DNA of 64,000 bases from Nonomuraea dietziae (lineage in GTDB: Bacteria > Actinomycetota > Actinomycetes > Streptosporangiales > Streptosporangiaceae). Below the pieces are notes generated by a model. The model searched no databases. It was not told where the DNA came from and saw only the letters and a program-made list of their open reading frames with translations. Made by a program: the position numbers and the translations under genes. Of this stretch, positions 41,562-50,770 are shown in pieces. The first letter of the stretch is position 1. Each line of letters starts with the position of its first letter. The stretch spans positions 186,001 to 250,000 of the forward strand of contig NZ_JACIBV010000001.1 in assembly GCF_014195505.1 (NCBI RefSeq), written 5' to 3'.

Positions 41562-42653
41562 GTGATCAGATCTGTCTCCGCATCCCGATCCCACTCCCGC
41601 ACCTGCGTGCGACCGGACGACCGTCGCGGGCCTGACCTGAGGAGCGCCGCACCACCGGCGCCCTTCCGCAGCGTGGTCGCCTACGTCATGCCAGGCGCGA
41701 GCTCGTTCGGGCTCAGCGTGGTGGCCAACATGTTCGTCGACCGTACGGCCATGGGCCTGCCCGCCTTCGACCTCACCGTCTGCGGCGACGACCTCGGTTG
41801 TCTGAGGACCGACATCGGCCTGGTCCTGCAGGTGGAGCACCGCCCTGAGGTGATGAAGGGCGCCGACCTGGTGATCCTGCTGCCCAGCGACAGCAGGCCG
41901 CTCAGGCTGCGCCGGCCGACCAGGGAGGCGATCACGGCCGCCCACCGCCGCGGCGCGATCGTCGCCGCGTACGACACAGGCACGTTCCTCCTGGCCGACA
42001 CCGGTCTGCTCGCCGGCCGCAGGGCCACCACGGACTGGTCACTGGCCGGGCAGCTGGCCGAACGGCACCCCGAGATCGACGTGCAGTCGGAGTCGCTGTA
42101 CGTCGACGAGGGCCGGCTCGTGACGGGCGCGGGCGCCGCCGCGGGCATGGACATGCTCCTCCACCTGCTGCGCCGCGAGCACGGCACCTTCGTCTCCACC
42201 ACCGTGGCGAGCGAGGCCATGGTGACCTCGCGCAGGGAGAGCGGCCAGGTGTACTACGTGCCCGCACCGGCGGGTCAGGCCACGCAGTGCGACACCGACG
42301 ACCACGGTGACGCCCGCCTCGCCGATGTGCTCGCCTGGGCCGCCGCCCGGCTCGAACAGCGGCTGTCGGTGACGGATCTGGCCAGGCACGCGTTGATGAG
42401 CCCCCGCACCTTCGCCCGCCACTTCCGGGCCGCGATGGGCACGACCCCGCACGCCTGGCTGCGCGACCAGCGGCTCGACCGGGCCGAGGAGCTGCTGGAG
42501 ACCACCGATCTGCCGATCCGGACGGTCGCGCAGAAGGTGGGGTTCCGTTCGGACGGCGTCCTGCGCGACCAGTTCATGAAGCGGCACGGTGTCTCTCCTC
42601 GCGCCTACCGCCACGCTCACCACCGGCGCAGCCCTTGGCGGACCGGCTCGTGA
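41562..42653 (+). CDS. GlxA-type AraC family transcriptional regulator
   Basis: A 363-residue regulator. Residues 35-215 are a DJ-1/PfpI-like amidotransferase fold (VVAYVMPGASSFGLSVVANM, AIVAAYDTGTFLLADTGLLA, VTGAGAAAGMDMLLHLLRRE) in which the cysteine nucleophile position reads AYDTGTF, so it is a sensor rather than an enzyme. Residues 255-355 are the double AraC HTH (LSVTDLARHALMSPRTFARH, LPIRTVAQKVGFRSDGVLRD). GTG start with CGAGGAGA upstream. Divergent from the peptide unit and followed by the convergent DUF418 gene. Target unknown; the divergent peptide gene is a candidate. Confidence 0.92.
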   Translation: MIRSVSASRSHSRTCVRPDDRRGPDLRSAAPPAPFRSVVAYVMPGASSFGLSVVANMFVDRTAMGLPAFDLTVCGDDLGCLRTDIGLVLQVEHRPEVMKGADLVILLPSDSRPLRLRRPTREAITAAHRRGAIVAAYDTGTFLLADTGLLAGRRATTDWSLAGQLAERHPEIDVQSESLYVDEGRLVTGAGAAAGMDMLLHLLRREHGTFVSTTVASEAMVTSRRESGQVYYVPAPAGQATQCDTDDHGDARLADVLAWAAARLEQRLSVTDLARHALMSPRTFARHFRAAMGTTPHAWLRDQRLDRAEELLETTDLPIRTVAQKVGFRSDGVLRDQFMKRHGVSPRAYRHAHHRRSPWRTGS

Positions 42654-42670
42654 CAGCGGGCCTCAGCCGT

Positions 42671-43843
42671 TCAACGGTGGCGCCGCCCTTCGGTGAGGCG
42701 CCGCAGCAGGTGTTCCACCGGGCCGTAGCGGTGCTCGCGCAGCCACCAGGCACTGAGTGCGAGCAGGACCGCGTACATGGCCACCGCGATCGCGACGACG
42801 CCGAGAGGCGGTATCCGGCCCGCCAGCCCGAGGCCGTACCCGCTGAAGACGAGGCAGGCCAGGACGGACTGGCCCAGGTAGTTGGAGGCGGCGGCGCGGC
42901 CCGCGGGGGTGAGCGCGGCGGGCACGGAGGGGAAGCGCCTGGCCAGGCGGAGCAGGGTGACCACGTACGCGGCGGCGAGCAGCGGCGAGGTCAAGGTGTT
43001 CAGCGCCGTCGCCGCCAGCATGGCCACACCGCTGTGGTCGATCAGGACGGAGTAGAGCACAGCCGTGGGCAGGCCGACGGTGAAGCCGATCCACTGGACC
43101 GCGGGCGCGCGGTGTGCCCAGTCGCCGGGCCGTTCGAACAGGCGTGACTTGCCGGCGGCGAGGCCGAGCAGGAACATCGCCAGCGCGCCGGGCCCCTGGG
43201 CGAACCAGACCATCGGCGCGGTGTGGAGGTACTGGGAGAGGTTGACGCCCAGAACGTCGAGCGGGCCACCGGTGAAGGCCGCGAGCACCCGCGCTCCCTC
43301 CTCGGCCGAAGGCGCTGCCATCACCGTGACGGGCGTGGGGCTGCACGTGACCAGCAGGGCGAGCAGGGCGTAGCAGGCGCAGACGACGACCAGGAGCACG
43401 ATCGCGGTGATCACGGCGGTCCTCGGCCTGACGCGGCGAAGGGCCAGGAGCACCAGGCCGAGCGCGGCGTACAGGGTGAGGATCTCCCCTGGCCACAACA
43501 GCAGCCCGTGCAGGAGCCCGATCACCAGCAGCCCGAGGCAGCGGCGCAGGGTGCGGGCCGTGACGCCGGCCCCCACGCTCTCCGCCGAGCGGGTCTGGAG
43601 GGTGAAGGAGTAGCCGAACAGGAACGAGAAGATGACGTAGAACTTGGACAGGATCAGCGTCTGGACAGCGAAGTCGACCGGCCCCGTGGTGCCCATGCCC
43701 ACGGTGGCCAGCAGACGGGGGTCGGCGAAGAAGCCGATGTTGGCGAGCAGGATCCCGGCGAGGGCGAAGCCGCGGATGGTGTCGACCTCGTGGACACGCC
43801 GCAGCGGGGGCGCGCCCGACCGCGTCGGTTCTCTGGCTGTCAT
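42671..43843 (-). CDS. DUF418 domain-containing membrane protein
   Basis: A 390-residue membrane protein with about ten spans. It begins in the family manner (VDTIRGFALAGILLANIGFF), followed by FYVIFSFLFGYSFTL, LGLLVIGLLHGLLLWPGEIL and, near the end, the DUF418 signature ASNYLGQSVLACLVFSGYG and WLREHRYGPVEHLLRRLTEG. The ATG at 43843 is used; a longer reading adds 20 residues. The family's transport or enzymatic role is unknown. The gene stops 18 bases from the convergent AraC gene and is 130 bases downstream of the kinase end, so likely separate from that operon. A fragment of a paralogue lies at 25.9 kb. Confidence 0.92.
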   Translation of the reverse strand: MTAREPTRSGAPPLRRVHEVDTIRGFALAGILLANIGFFADPRLLATVGMGTTGPVDFAVQTLILSKFYVIFSFLFGYSFTLQTRSAESVGAGVTARTLRRCLGLLVIGLLHGLLLWPGEILTLYAALGLVLLALRRVRPRTAVITAIVLLVVVCACYALLALLVTCSPTPVTVMAAPSAEEGARVLAAFTGGPLDVLGVNLSQYLHTAPMVWFAQGPGALAMFLLGLAAGKSRLFERPGDWAHRAPAVQWIGFTVGLPTAVLYSVLIDHSGVAMLAATALNTLTSPLLAAAYVVTLLRLARRFPSVPAALTPAGRAAASNYLGQSVLACLVFSGYGLGLAGRIPPLGVVAIAVAMYAVLLALSAWWLREHRYGPVEHLLRRLTEGRRHR

Positions 43844-43973
43844 GCGGTCAAGGCTGGCCGGGCCGCGCCCGGAACGGCATCCTCCGAAAAGGCGCGGGGG
43901 CATCCTCCTTCCGTACGAGCGCGTCAGCCCCGGCCAGGAGACGATGAGGTCCGGGGAGCGTCTCTGCGGGCGG

Positions 43974-44906
43974 TCAGCAGGTGAACCGCGGGTGCGCGCG
44001 CACCGCCCCGGCCTCGCCCAGCCGCTCGAGCGCGGCGAGCCAGCTCGCCGCGCCCGCCGCGTCCCGCGCGGTGAGGACGCACCGCGCGGGGTCCTGTCCC
44101 TCCAGCAGGCCGAGTACGGCCCGGCGGACCGGACCCTCGCTGGTCAGGACGCTTCCCGCCAGCACGACCGGCCCCGCGCGATGCACCCGGACGGCCGAGG
44201 CCACCAGGCGCTCCGCGGCCTCGCGGACGATCTCGCGGGCCCGCGGGTCGCCCAGCTCGGCGGCCTGCCCGACCAGAGGGGCGCTGGCGGCCAGCGCCAT
44301 CCTGTCGGCCTGCGCCATCCTGACGATCTGGTCGGCCCGCCGCCGGGGCGGCCCTGCCACGGCGAAGCGTCGCGTGACCAGTTCCACGAGCGGGCCGCCG
44401 GGCGAGCCCCTGTCCAGCTCGCGGACGGCGGCCCGCACCCCGGCCCGCCCGATCCAGAAGCCGCCTCCCTCGTCGCCCAGCAGCCACCCGAGCCCGTCGG
44501 CGACGCCGTCGATCTCGCGGGCGGTGAAGCTGGCGGCGGCCGCCCCCGTCCCGGCCAGCAGCAGCGTGCCCGACGGCGCGTGCGTGCCCGCGGCGTAGGC
44601 GACGTCCACGTCGCTGACCAGCCTGGGGGAGTGGGGCAGCCCATGCTCGGCCCAGACGCGGCGCAGCACGGCGGCGAACCCGTCGTCCGAGCCGGCCACA
44701 CCGGCCACCGAGGCGGTCACCGAGTCAGGCGGGAGGCCGTGGATCGCCTGGCGCAGGGCCGCCGCGATCGCCTCGCCCGCCGCCGCGGGCCCGTGCGCGG
44801 CGGGGTTGCCGCCGCCTGCCGTGCCGTACCCGGCCCTGGCGCCCGAGGCGGTGTGCACCGCGACCCGGGTGGAGGTGCCGCCCGCGTCGACGCCGGCGAA
44901 GAGCAT
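43974..44906 (-). CDS. BadF/BadG-type ATPase, N-acetylglucosamine-kinase-like
   Basis: A 310-residue ASKHA-fold kinase: phosphate-1 loop FAGVDAGGTSTRVAVHT, phosphate-2 LLLAGTGAAAASF, then DGLGWLLGDEGGGFWIGR, the signature of eukaryote-like N-acetylglucosamine kinases in this group, and VVLAGSVLTSEG. It would phosphorylate an amino sugar in the cytoplasm. Start codon overlaps the stop of the hydrolase-like gene by one base. Last gene of the RpiR-led operon; with the SIS protein and importer it completes an uptake and phosphorylation route. Confidence 0.9.
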   Translation of the reverse strand: MLFAGVDAGGTSTRVAVHTASGARAGYGTAGGGNPAAHGPAAAGEAIAAALRQAIHGLPPDSVTASVAGVAGSDDGFAAVLRRVWAEHGLPHSPRLVSDVDVAYAAGTHAPSGTLLLAGTGAAAASFTAREIDGVADGLGWLLGDEGGGFWIGRAGVRAAVRELDRGSPGGPLVELVTRRFAVAGPPRRRADQIVRMAQADRMALAASAPLVGQAAELGDPRAREIVREAAERLVASAVRVHRAGPVVLAGSVLTSEGPVRRAVLGLLEGQDPARCVLTARDAAGAASWLAALERLGEAGAVRAHPRFTC

Positions 44907-46003
44907 CAGGACTCCAGACGCACCAGGCGTGCGGCGCCGGGAGCGAGCGGGAAGGTGGCGCCGCCCGGCTGGTAGGAGCCGGTGGCCGGGTCGAAGGCGG
45001 CGGCCCTGGCGGCCAGCCTGACCTCGGTGCCGGCGTCATGGCGGGCGTTGCACACGAACAGGTGCCGCGCGCCGTACCTGCCCACCACGACCTCGCCTCC
45101 GACGACGACGCCGTCCTCCAGGGGGCGCGCTCCGGCGGGCGGCGGGCCCGTGTGGCCCGCCGACGTCCACGGCAGGCGCGCCAGTTCGTCGCCCACCGGT
45201 CGCAGCCAGCGGGTGTTGAGGTCGCGCACGACGCCGTAGCGCTCGGTGGGCCGCCCGCCGTCCATCAGGGCGGGCTAGAAGCCCTCTCCGCGTGAAGGGT
45301 CGGGGGTCCAGTAGGTGAAGTACTGGACGCCGGTGTAGCCGTAGGCCAGCGCCGTGTTGACCTGCCAGGCGATCTCGGCGGCGGTGGGGGCGCGGTGCCC
45401 GTCGTAGGCGAGCGTCTGGACGTACATCCAGGCCGGCACGCCCGCCCTGGCGGCGTGGTCGCGGATCGTGGCCAGGTCGGCGAAGTAGCCGGCGTCCTCG
45501 CCTGAGGACAGGAAGGGGTAGCGGTCGAAGGAGAGCAGGGCAGGGCGGACGGTCGAGACGAAGTCGCCCACGTAGGCGTCGTAGGGGCCGGTGGCATGGC
45601 TCGGGAAGAGGTTGACGTAGGCGAGCCGGCCCAGCGAGCGCACCACGGACACCCCCGTCGCCAGGCGCTCGAAGCGGTCGGGCAGCGGCTCGTCCATCAG
45701 GCTGATGCCGCGGAAGGAGCGGTGGCCGCGGTAGTCGTCGATCACCCTGCCGATGAGCGCCCTGGTCTGCTCCTCGCCGGGGTCCAGGTCTCGCATGAGC
45801 ACCTCGACGCGCGGGTCGGAGGCGACCAGCACCTCCAGCCCCGCCTCGTCGGCGCAGGACAGCGCGTGCCCGATGATGACCGTGTCGTTGAGGTAGTTGC
45901 CGGTGAGGACCAGGTCGATGCCCGCGTCGGCGATCTCGCGGTAGCGCGCCACCGTGGTCTCGTGGGGAGGCGGCGGCCAGAAGGCCGCGATCGTCAGCGT
46001 CAC
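44906..46003 (-). pseudogene. TIM-barrel hydrolase-like gene with in-frame amber stop
   Basis: Reads as one 365-codon gene in a single frame except for a TAG at 45277-45275 (codon 243). Before it: LTIAAFWPPPPHETTVARYR, DAGIDLVLTGNYLND, GISLMDEPLPDRFE, VQYFTYWTPDPSRGEGF, the look of a GH-like (beta-galactosidase-type) barrel with acid pairs. After it the sequence stays coding for 120 codons with DGGRPTERYGVVRDLNTRWL and a beta-sandwich tail (GRYGARHLFVCNARHDAGTE). A GAG to TAG change would explain the stop. GTG start overlaps the SIS gene stop (GTGA), and the end overlaps the kinase start. A truncated 242-residue barrel may still be made. Substrate probably a glycoside. Confidence 0.75.
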
Positions 46004-46746
46004 AGCGCACCGATCCTGATCCGCCCCGCGTACCGCGCCTGCAGCGCCTCGTTGTGCGCGTCGGCGCCGGGGATGTTGGCGGACAGGTAGGTGGGCGGGA
46101 CCATTCCCGCCGCGCCCAGCAGGCCGATCGCCTCCGCCACCATCAGCTGGACGGCCAGCGCCGAGGTGATCGAGGAGATGCCGCACACCGGACCGTGCTC
46201 GGTCTCCAGCACCGCGTCGCCGTACGGGGCGAGGTTGTCGATCACGACGTCGGCCAGCTCGAACAGCCGCTCGCCCGAAGGGTGGCGCGAGGTGATCGCG
46301 CTCGTGTGCGCCATGGAGGTGATCGCGATGAGCGGCAGCGAGCGCTGCTTGACCAGCCTCGCCATCTCCACGGTCGAGCCGTTGCCACCGGAGTTGGAGG
46401 CGATCATGAAGACGTCGGCGGGCACGATCGTGTGCAGGGCCAGCACCCGGTGGGCGGTGCTCGGGTCCCGCTCGGCCAAGGGGTCGAAGTCGCCGGGTTT
46501 CGCCGAGCCCAGCACCACGGGGTCGCGCAGGGCGAGCCGGTTGGCGGGGATCAGCCCGCCCGCCCGTCCCGCGAGCTCCAGCGCCGCCGCCTCGGAATGG
46601 CCGGTGCCGTAGGCGTGCACCACCCCTCCGGCCAGCACCGCCTCGGCGATCAGCGCCCCCGCCCTCCTGATGGCGGGCAGCTGGCCGGTCAGCAGCTCGT
46701 CGGTGCGTCTGCGCGCCTCGTCGGCGAAGGCTGTCACAAGGTCCAC
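46000..46746 (-). CDS. SIS domain phosphosugar-binding protein
   Basis: A 248-residue sugar-isomerase (SIS) domain protein of the UPF0309 type: VVHAYGTGHSEAAALELAGR near residue 40, VFMIASNSGGNGSTVEMARL near residue 110, LPLIAITSMAHTSAITSRHP and YLSANIPGADAHNEALQARY. SIS proteins bind or isomerise phosphorylated amino sugars in the cytoplasm. The gene lies between permease 2 (10 bases upstream) and the hydrolase-like gene (overlap). Its position beside a kinase and importer supports amino-sugar metabolism. ATG at 46746; GAGGAGCACCC lies upstream. Confidence 0.92.
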   Translation of the reverse strand: MDLVTAFADEARRRTDELLTGQLPAIRRAGALIAEAVLAGGVVHAYGTGHSEAAALELAGRAGGLIPANRLALRDPVVLGSAKPGDFDPLAERDPSTAHRVLALHTIVPADVFMIASNSGGNGSTVEMARLVKQRSLPLIAITSMAHTSAITSRHPSGERLFELADVVIDNLAPYGDAVLETEHGPVCGISSITSALAVQLMVAEAIGLLGAAGMVPPTYLSANIPGADAHNEALQARYAGRIRIGAL

Positions 46747-46756
46747 AGGGTGCTCC

Positions 46757-47566
46757 TCAACGGTTCATGCCGGCGGTGAGGCCGGCCACGATCTGGCGCG
46801 TGGCGAGGACGAACAGCACGACCAGGGGGATCGTCGTCATCACCAGCCCGGCGAAGAGCGTCCCCCAGTCGTTCTGGAACTCGCCGAAGAAGTGGGTGAG
46901 CCCGACGGGCAGCGTGAGCTTGCTCTCGTCGCGCATCAGGACCAGCGGGTAGAAGAAGTCATTCCACAGGGGGACGAACTGGAAGACGATCACGGTCGCG
47001 ATCGCCGGCCGTACCAGGGGCAGCATCACGTGCCAGAACGTCGCCAGCGGGCCCGCGCCGTCCAGCGAGGCGGCCTCGTCGAGCTCGTACGGCAGCTGCC
47101 GGAAGAAGGCGGTGAGCACGAAGACGTTGAACGGGATCGACCCCGCCGCGTAGACGAGGATCAGGCCCAGCAGCGAGTCGACCAGCCCCATGCTCTCCAG
47201 CAGGTAGAACAGCGGCAGCACGCCGAGGTGCGCCGGCAGCGTCATGCCGGAGATGAAGTAGGCGGTGAGCAGGCCGCGCCCGCCGAAGCGCCTGCGCCCG
47301 AGCGGGTAGGCGGCCAGCAGAGACACGACGGCGCCGAGCAGCACCGCGGACACCACGACGATCACCGAGTTGACGACGTAGGTGGAGAAGGAGGCCTCGG
47401 TCCAGGCCTTGGCGTAGTTGTCGAACGCCGACCCCGTGGGCAGTCCGATCGGCTCGTCGAAGATCTCGCTGGTCGGCCGGAAGGAGCTCAGCACCATCAC
47501 GACGAGGGGCGCCATGGAGAAGACGGCGTAGCCCCACAGCAGCAGCTTGATCCAGAGGGTTCTCAC
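46757..47566 (-). CDS. Carbohydrate ABC transporter permease (MalG-like)
   Basis: A 269-residue permease with six predicted spans and the EAA loop DEAASLDGAGPLATFWHVML followed by PLVRPAIATV. GTG start at 47566 with GGAGG upstream, inside the stop of the first permease (GTGA). It ends with GLTAGMNR, the usual CUT1 tail. Forms the channel with the 47563-48459 product. Confidence 0.92.
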   Translation of the reverse strand: MRTLWIKLLLWGYAVFSMAPLVVMVLSSFRPTSEIFDEPIGLPTGSAFDNYAKAWTEASFSTYVVNSVIVVVSAVLLGAVVSLLAAYPLGRRRFGGRGLLTAYFISGMTLPAHLGVLPLFYLLESMGLVDSLLGLILVYAAGSIPFNVFVLTAFFRQLPYELDEAASLDGAGPLATFWHVMLPLVRPAIATVIVFQFVPLWNDFFYPLVLMRDESKLTLPVGLTHFFGEFQNDWGTLFAGLVMTTIPLVVLFVLATRQIVAGLTAGMNR

Positions 47567-48459
47567 GTCCGCCTCCTCAGCACGCGCTCGAGCAGCAGGG
47601 TCGAGCCGAAGATGAAGGTGAACATGAAGACCGCCAGGGCCGAGGAGGTGCCCAGGGCGTTGACGTCGCCCGAGGCGAACGCCGCTCGATAGAACAGCAG
47701 GCCGAGCACGTCGGTGGCGCCCGCGGGGGCGCCGTTCGAGCCCCCGAGGGCGTAGACCAGCGCGAAGGTGTTCATGCTGCCGATGAAGCTCAGGATCGTG
47801 ATGGTGGCCATCGCGGGGCGCAGCAGCGGCAGCGTGATGCGCCGGAACACCTGCCAGGAGGTCGCCCCATCGGTTCTGGCCGCCTCGGCGTACTCCTGGG
47901 GGATGCCGCCGAGGGCGGCGCTGAACAGCAGCATCGGAAAGCCGACCCACTGCCAGGTGGTGATCACGATCACGGTCGGCAGCGCCGTGGCCGGATCGCC
48001 CAGCCACGGCATCGCCAGACCCTCCAGACCCACCCCGCGCAGCAGCGAGTTGACGGGCCCGAAGGTGGGGCTCAGCAGCAGCGTCCAGAGATAGCCGATG
48101 ACGAGCGGGTTGACCAGGTACGGCAGCGCGAACATCGTCTGCAGCGCGCGCTTGCCCCGCCGTACCCGCGACAGCGCGAGCGCGAAGGCCAGCCCCAGCG
48201 TGTTCTGCACCAGCATGGTCCCCGCAAACAGCAGGAAGTTGTGGCCGAGCGCGGGCAGCAGCTGGTCGCGGAAGGACTCGGTGAGCAGGCCGGCGTAGTT
48301 GGCGAAGCCGACGAAGGTGTCGCGCAGCGTGCCCTTCCACGAGAACACGCTGTAGGTCAGGCCGGTGAACAGCGGGTAGACGACGAAGAGGGAGTACAGG
48401 ACGAAGGCGGGGATCAGGAACAGGTACGACGATCCCCGCCTGGTGGTGCTCAGAGCCAT
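47563..48459 (-). CDS. Carbohydrate ABC transporter permease (MalF-like)
   Basis: A 298-residue permease, six spans, EAA loop EAARTDGATSWQVFRRITLP. Its ATG (48459) overlaps the end of the binding-protein gene by ten bases, and its stop overlaps the next permease, so the three transport genes are tightly coupled. As in the other CUT1 system here, no ATPase gene is present, implying a shared MsiK-type ATPase. Confidence 0.92.
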   Translation of the reverse strand: MALSTTRRGSSYLFLIPAFVLYSLFVVYPLFTGLTYSVFSWKGTLRDTFVGFANYAGLLTESFRDQLLPALGHNFLLFAGTMLVQNTLGLAFALALSRVRRGKRALQTMFALPYLVNPLVIGYLWTLLLSPTFGPVNSLLRGVGLEGLAMPWLGDPATALPTVIVITTWQWVGFPMLLFSAALGGIPQEYAEAARTDGATSWQVFRRITLPLLRPAMATITILSFIGSMNTFALVYALGGSNGAPAGATDVLGLLFYRAAFASGDVNALGTSSALAVFMFTFIFGSTLLLERVLRRRT

Positions 48460-49694
48460 GTGGCCACGCTCTTGTCGAGCTGCTCGGCTGCCTGCTCGGC
48501 GGTGATGCGGCCGAGCAGCATCTCCTGCAGCGACTTGGAGAAGACGGTCTGCGAGGACGGGTTGCCGTACGCGAACTCGTTCATGAAGTACGTGGCGCCC
48601 TGCTTGTCGAAGGTGGTGGAGACCTCCTCGAGCAGCGGGTCGGTCGGCTTCACGCCCGGCACGGCGGAGAAGATACTCAGCGTGTCGGTGAAGAGCTGGC
48701 CGTAGTCCTTGGAGGCGAGCCAGGCGGCGAACTTCAGCGCCTCGGCCTTGTGCCTGGTCTTGGCGCTGATGCCGTACGAGCCGTCGGTGAAGCCCGGCAT
48801 CATGCCCTGGCCGCCCTTCGGCGCCGGCGGGGTGAAGACGCCCAGCTCGACGCCCTTGGCGTTCTCGGCGAAGAAGTTCAGCTCCCACAGGCCGCCGGGG
48901 AACATGGCCGCCTTGCCCGAGGAGAACAGGATCTGGGCGTCGGTGTAGGAGACGCCCGCCACGTCGTCGGGGAAGTAGGGCTTGAGCTTGTTGAGCTGGT
49001 CGATGCCCTCGACGAACGCCGGGTCGGTGAACGTCTTCCTCTTGGCCTTGACGTCGTCGAGGAAGGTGTCGCCGCCCCAGGTGGCGGTGCCGAAGATGCT
49101 GGCCACGATGGGCAGCATCCAGTCGTCCTTGCCGCCGAAGGCGAACGGGACGATCTTGTTGGCCTTCAGCTTCTCGGCCGCCGCGATCATGTCGTCCCAG
49201 GTCCGGGGCGGAGTGATGCCGTGGTCGGCGAAGATCTTCTTGTTGTAGATCACCTGCAGGGTCTGCACGGCGAAGGGGACGCCGTAGACCTTGCCGTCCT
49301 TGTCGCCCTTGGCCGAGCGCAGCACGCCCTCGTCGTAGTCCTTGAGCCCGGGCACGTCGGAGGTCTCCAGCGGCAGCAGCCTGCCCGCCTCGACGAGCGG
49401 TTGCAGGTTCGCGCCCGCGCGCAGCCAGGCCAGATCAGGGCCGCTGTCGCCGGCCAGGCCCGTGGACAGGATCGTGTCGTACTCGGTGGCGGTGGTGAAG
49501 GAGCGGGCGTCGACGTCGACACCGGGGTTGAGCTTCTCGTAGGCGGCGAACATCTTGTCGTAGTTCTCCTCGGGCCCCCATCCCCAGACGGACAGCGTGA
49601 CCTTGTCCTGGGACTGGGCGGGGGTCGAGGGCGAGCTGGGCGCGCAGGCGGCGACCGACAGCACGATGGCGGCCGCTACGGGGGCCAGACGCAT
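48450..49694 (-). CDS. Sugar ABC transporter substrate-binding lipoprotein
   Basis: A 414-residue family-1 solute-binding lipoprotein: short signal peptide with lipobox SVAAC at residue 17, then KVTLSVWGWGPEENYDKMFA, GDSGPDLAWLRAGANLQPLV and SSGKAAMFPGGLWELNFFAE. It captures a sugar outside the cell for the two permeases downstream. AGGAG stands before the ATG, 15 bases after the regulator's stop. Ligand likely an amino sugar or glycoside, by context. Confidence 0.92.
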   Translation of the reverse strand: MRLAPVAAAIVLSVAACAPSSPSTPAQSQDKVTLSVWGWGPEENYDKMFAAYEKLNPGVDVDARSFTTATEYDTILSTGLAGDSGPDLAWLRAGANLQPLVEAGRLLPLETSDVPGLKDYDEGVLRSAKGDKDGKVYGVPFAVQTLQVIYNKKIFADHGITPPRTWDDMIAAAEKLKANKIVPFAFGGKDDWMLPIVASIFGTATWGGDTFLDDVKAKRKTFTDPAFVEGIDQLNKLKPYFPDDVAGVSYTDAQILFSSGKAAMFPGGLWELNFFAENAKGVELGVFTPPAPKGGQGMMPGFTDGSYGISAKTRHKAEALKFAAWLASKDYGQLFTDTLSIFSAVPGVKPTDPLLEEVSTTFDKQGATYFMNEFAYGNPSSQTVFSKSLQEMLLGRITAEQAAEQLDKSVATWL

Positions 49695-49709
49695 GGGGGG
49701 ACTCCTGGA

Positions 49710-50612
49710 TCAGCGTTGGGGCAGGCGGTGTTTGGCCACCGCCTCCGTGGCGGTGGTCAGCAACTGGTTACTGGTCTCGTGGGTGCGCTGGACGACGCCG
49801 ATGTACAGGCAGTCCAGAACCAGCATCTGGGTGTGGCGGGCGGCCACCCCGCCGGCGCGGAAGGGGGTGTCCTGCGCCGCGGTGGTCAGCACGATGTCGG
49901 CGACCTCCGCCAGAGGGCTGCGGGGGAAGTTCGTCACCGCGATGGTGGTGGCGCCGCGCTCCTTGGCGATGGCCAGTGGCTCGACGACCTCGGCGGTGGT
50001 GCCGGAGTGGGAGATGCCGAGCGCCACGTCACGGTGGTCGCGGGCGTTCGCGCTGCAGACGGCGCTGTGGACGTCGGGCCACAGCGCGCAAGGCCGGCCG
50101 ACGGCGTGCAGTCTGAGGTGCAGGTCCATGGCCACCCCCGCGCTGCCCGAGACGGCGAAGAAGTCGATGAACCTGGCCCGCACCAGGGCGGAGACGGCCC
50201 GGTCCACCGCCGCTACGTCGAGCTGCGCCGCGGTCTCCTCCATGGCACGCATGTCGCTGGCCAGCAGGCTGCGCAGCACCATGCTCGCCGGGTCGTCGGG
50301 GGAGAAGGCGATGAGCGCGCTGTCGCGCGGGTTGGCGGTGGTGCGGCCCTGTTCGGCCGCGAGCGCCAGCCTGAGCTCGGGGTAGCCGGTCAGGCCCAGC
50401 TCGCGGCAGAAGCGGGTGATCGTGGTCAGCGAGGTGGAGCAGCGTTCGGCCAGCTCCGTGATGGTGGAGGCGGCGACGGCGGCGGGCTCGGCGAGGATCG
50501 TCTCGGCGATGCGCCTGTGCGCGGCGGTCAGCGTGGGCTCGACCCCGCGGATGCGGGTCAGGATGGGTGAATAGTTCTCTGCCGGCTCGGCCATGGGAGG
50601 AATTTCCTCCAT
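49710..50612 (-). CDS. MurR/RpiR family transcriptional regulator
   Basis: A 300-residue regulator with an N-terminal RpiR HTH (ILTRIRGVEPTLTAAHRRIA, STSLTTITRFCRELGLTGYP) and a C-terminal SIS domain (residues 125-270; SGSAGVAMDLHLRLHAVGRP, ALGISHSGTTAEVVEPLAI). It senses a sugar phosphate and heads the transport operon 15 bases before the binding-protein gene. Start could be 50612 or the ATG at 50594; between the two runs a 15-bp palindrome. Likely controls its own operon. Confidence 0.92.
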   Translation of the reverse strand: MEEIPPMAEPAENYSPILTRIRGVEPTLTAAHRRIAETILAEPAAVAASTITELAERCSTSLTTITRFCRELGLTGYPELRLALAAEQGRTTANPRDSALIAFSPDDPASMVLRSLLASDMRAMEETAAQLDVAAVDRAVSALVRARFIDFFAVSGSAGVAMDLHLRLHAVGRPCALWPDVHSAVCSANARDHRDVALGISHSGTTAEVVEPLAIAKERGATTIAVTNFPRSPLAEVADIVLTTAAQDTPFRAGGVAARHTQMLVLDCLYIGVVQRTHETSNQLLTTATEAVAKHRLPQR

Positions 50613-50695
50613 TTCGCTGCTCTATGTCAATAGTTCACCTGATTGACCTGGCTCTCGCTCCTCCATGATGTGAATAATTCCCTTAGGGGATCACA
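50596..50695. promoter_or_regulatory. Cluster of dyads before the RpiR operon
   Basis: Three inverted repeats: GGAGGAA/TTCCTCC (50596-50610), GTCAAT/ATTGAC (50626-50631 with 50642-50647) and TGTGA/TCACA (50669-50673 with 50691-50695) whose centre is the near-palindrome ATTCCCTTAGGGGAT. They fill the space between the RpiR start and the divergent nucleotidase. One or more are likely RpiR operators and the AT-rich area contains the promoter. Confidence 0.5.
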
Positions 50696-50770
50696 TTCGC
50701 GAGAGTCTTTACTTCCACGAGTGCGCGTGTCTACGCTCGCCCCCGACAGAAACCCCCCGAAGGGACGCAC

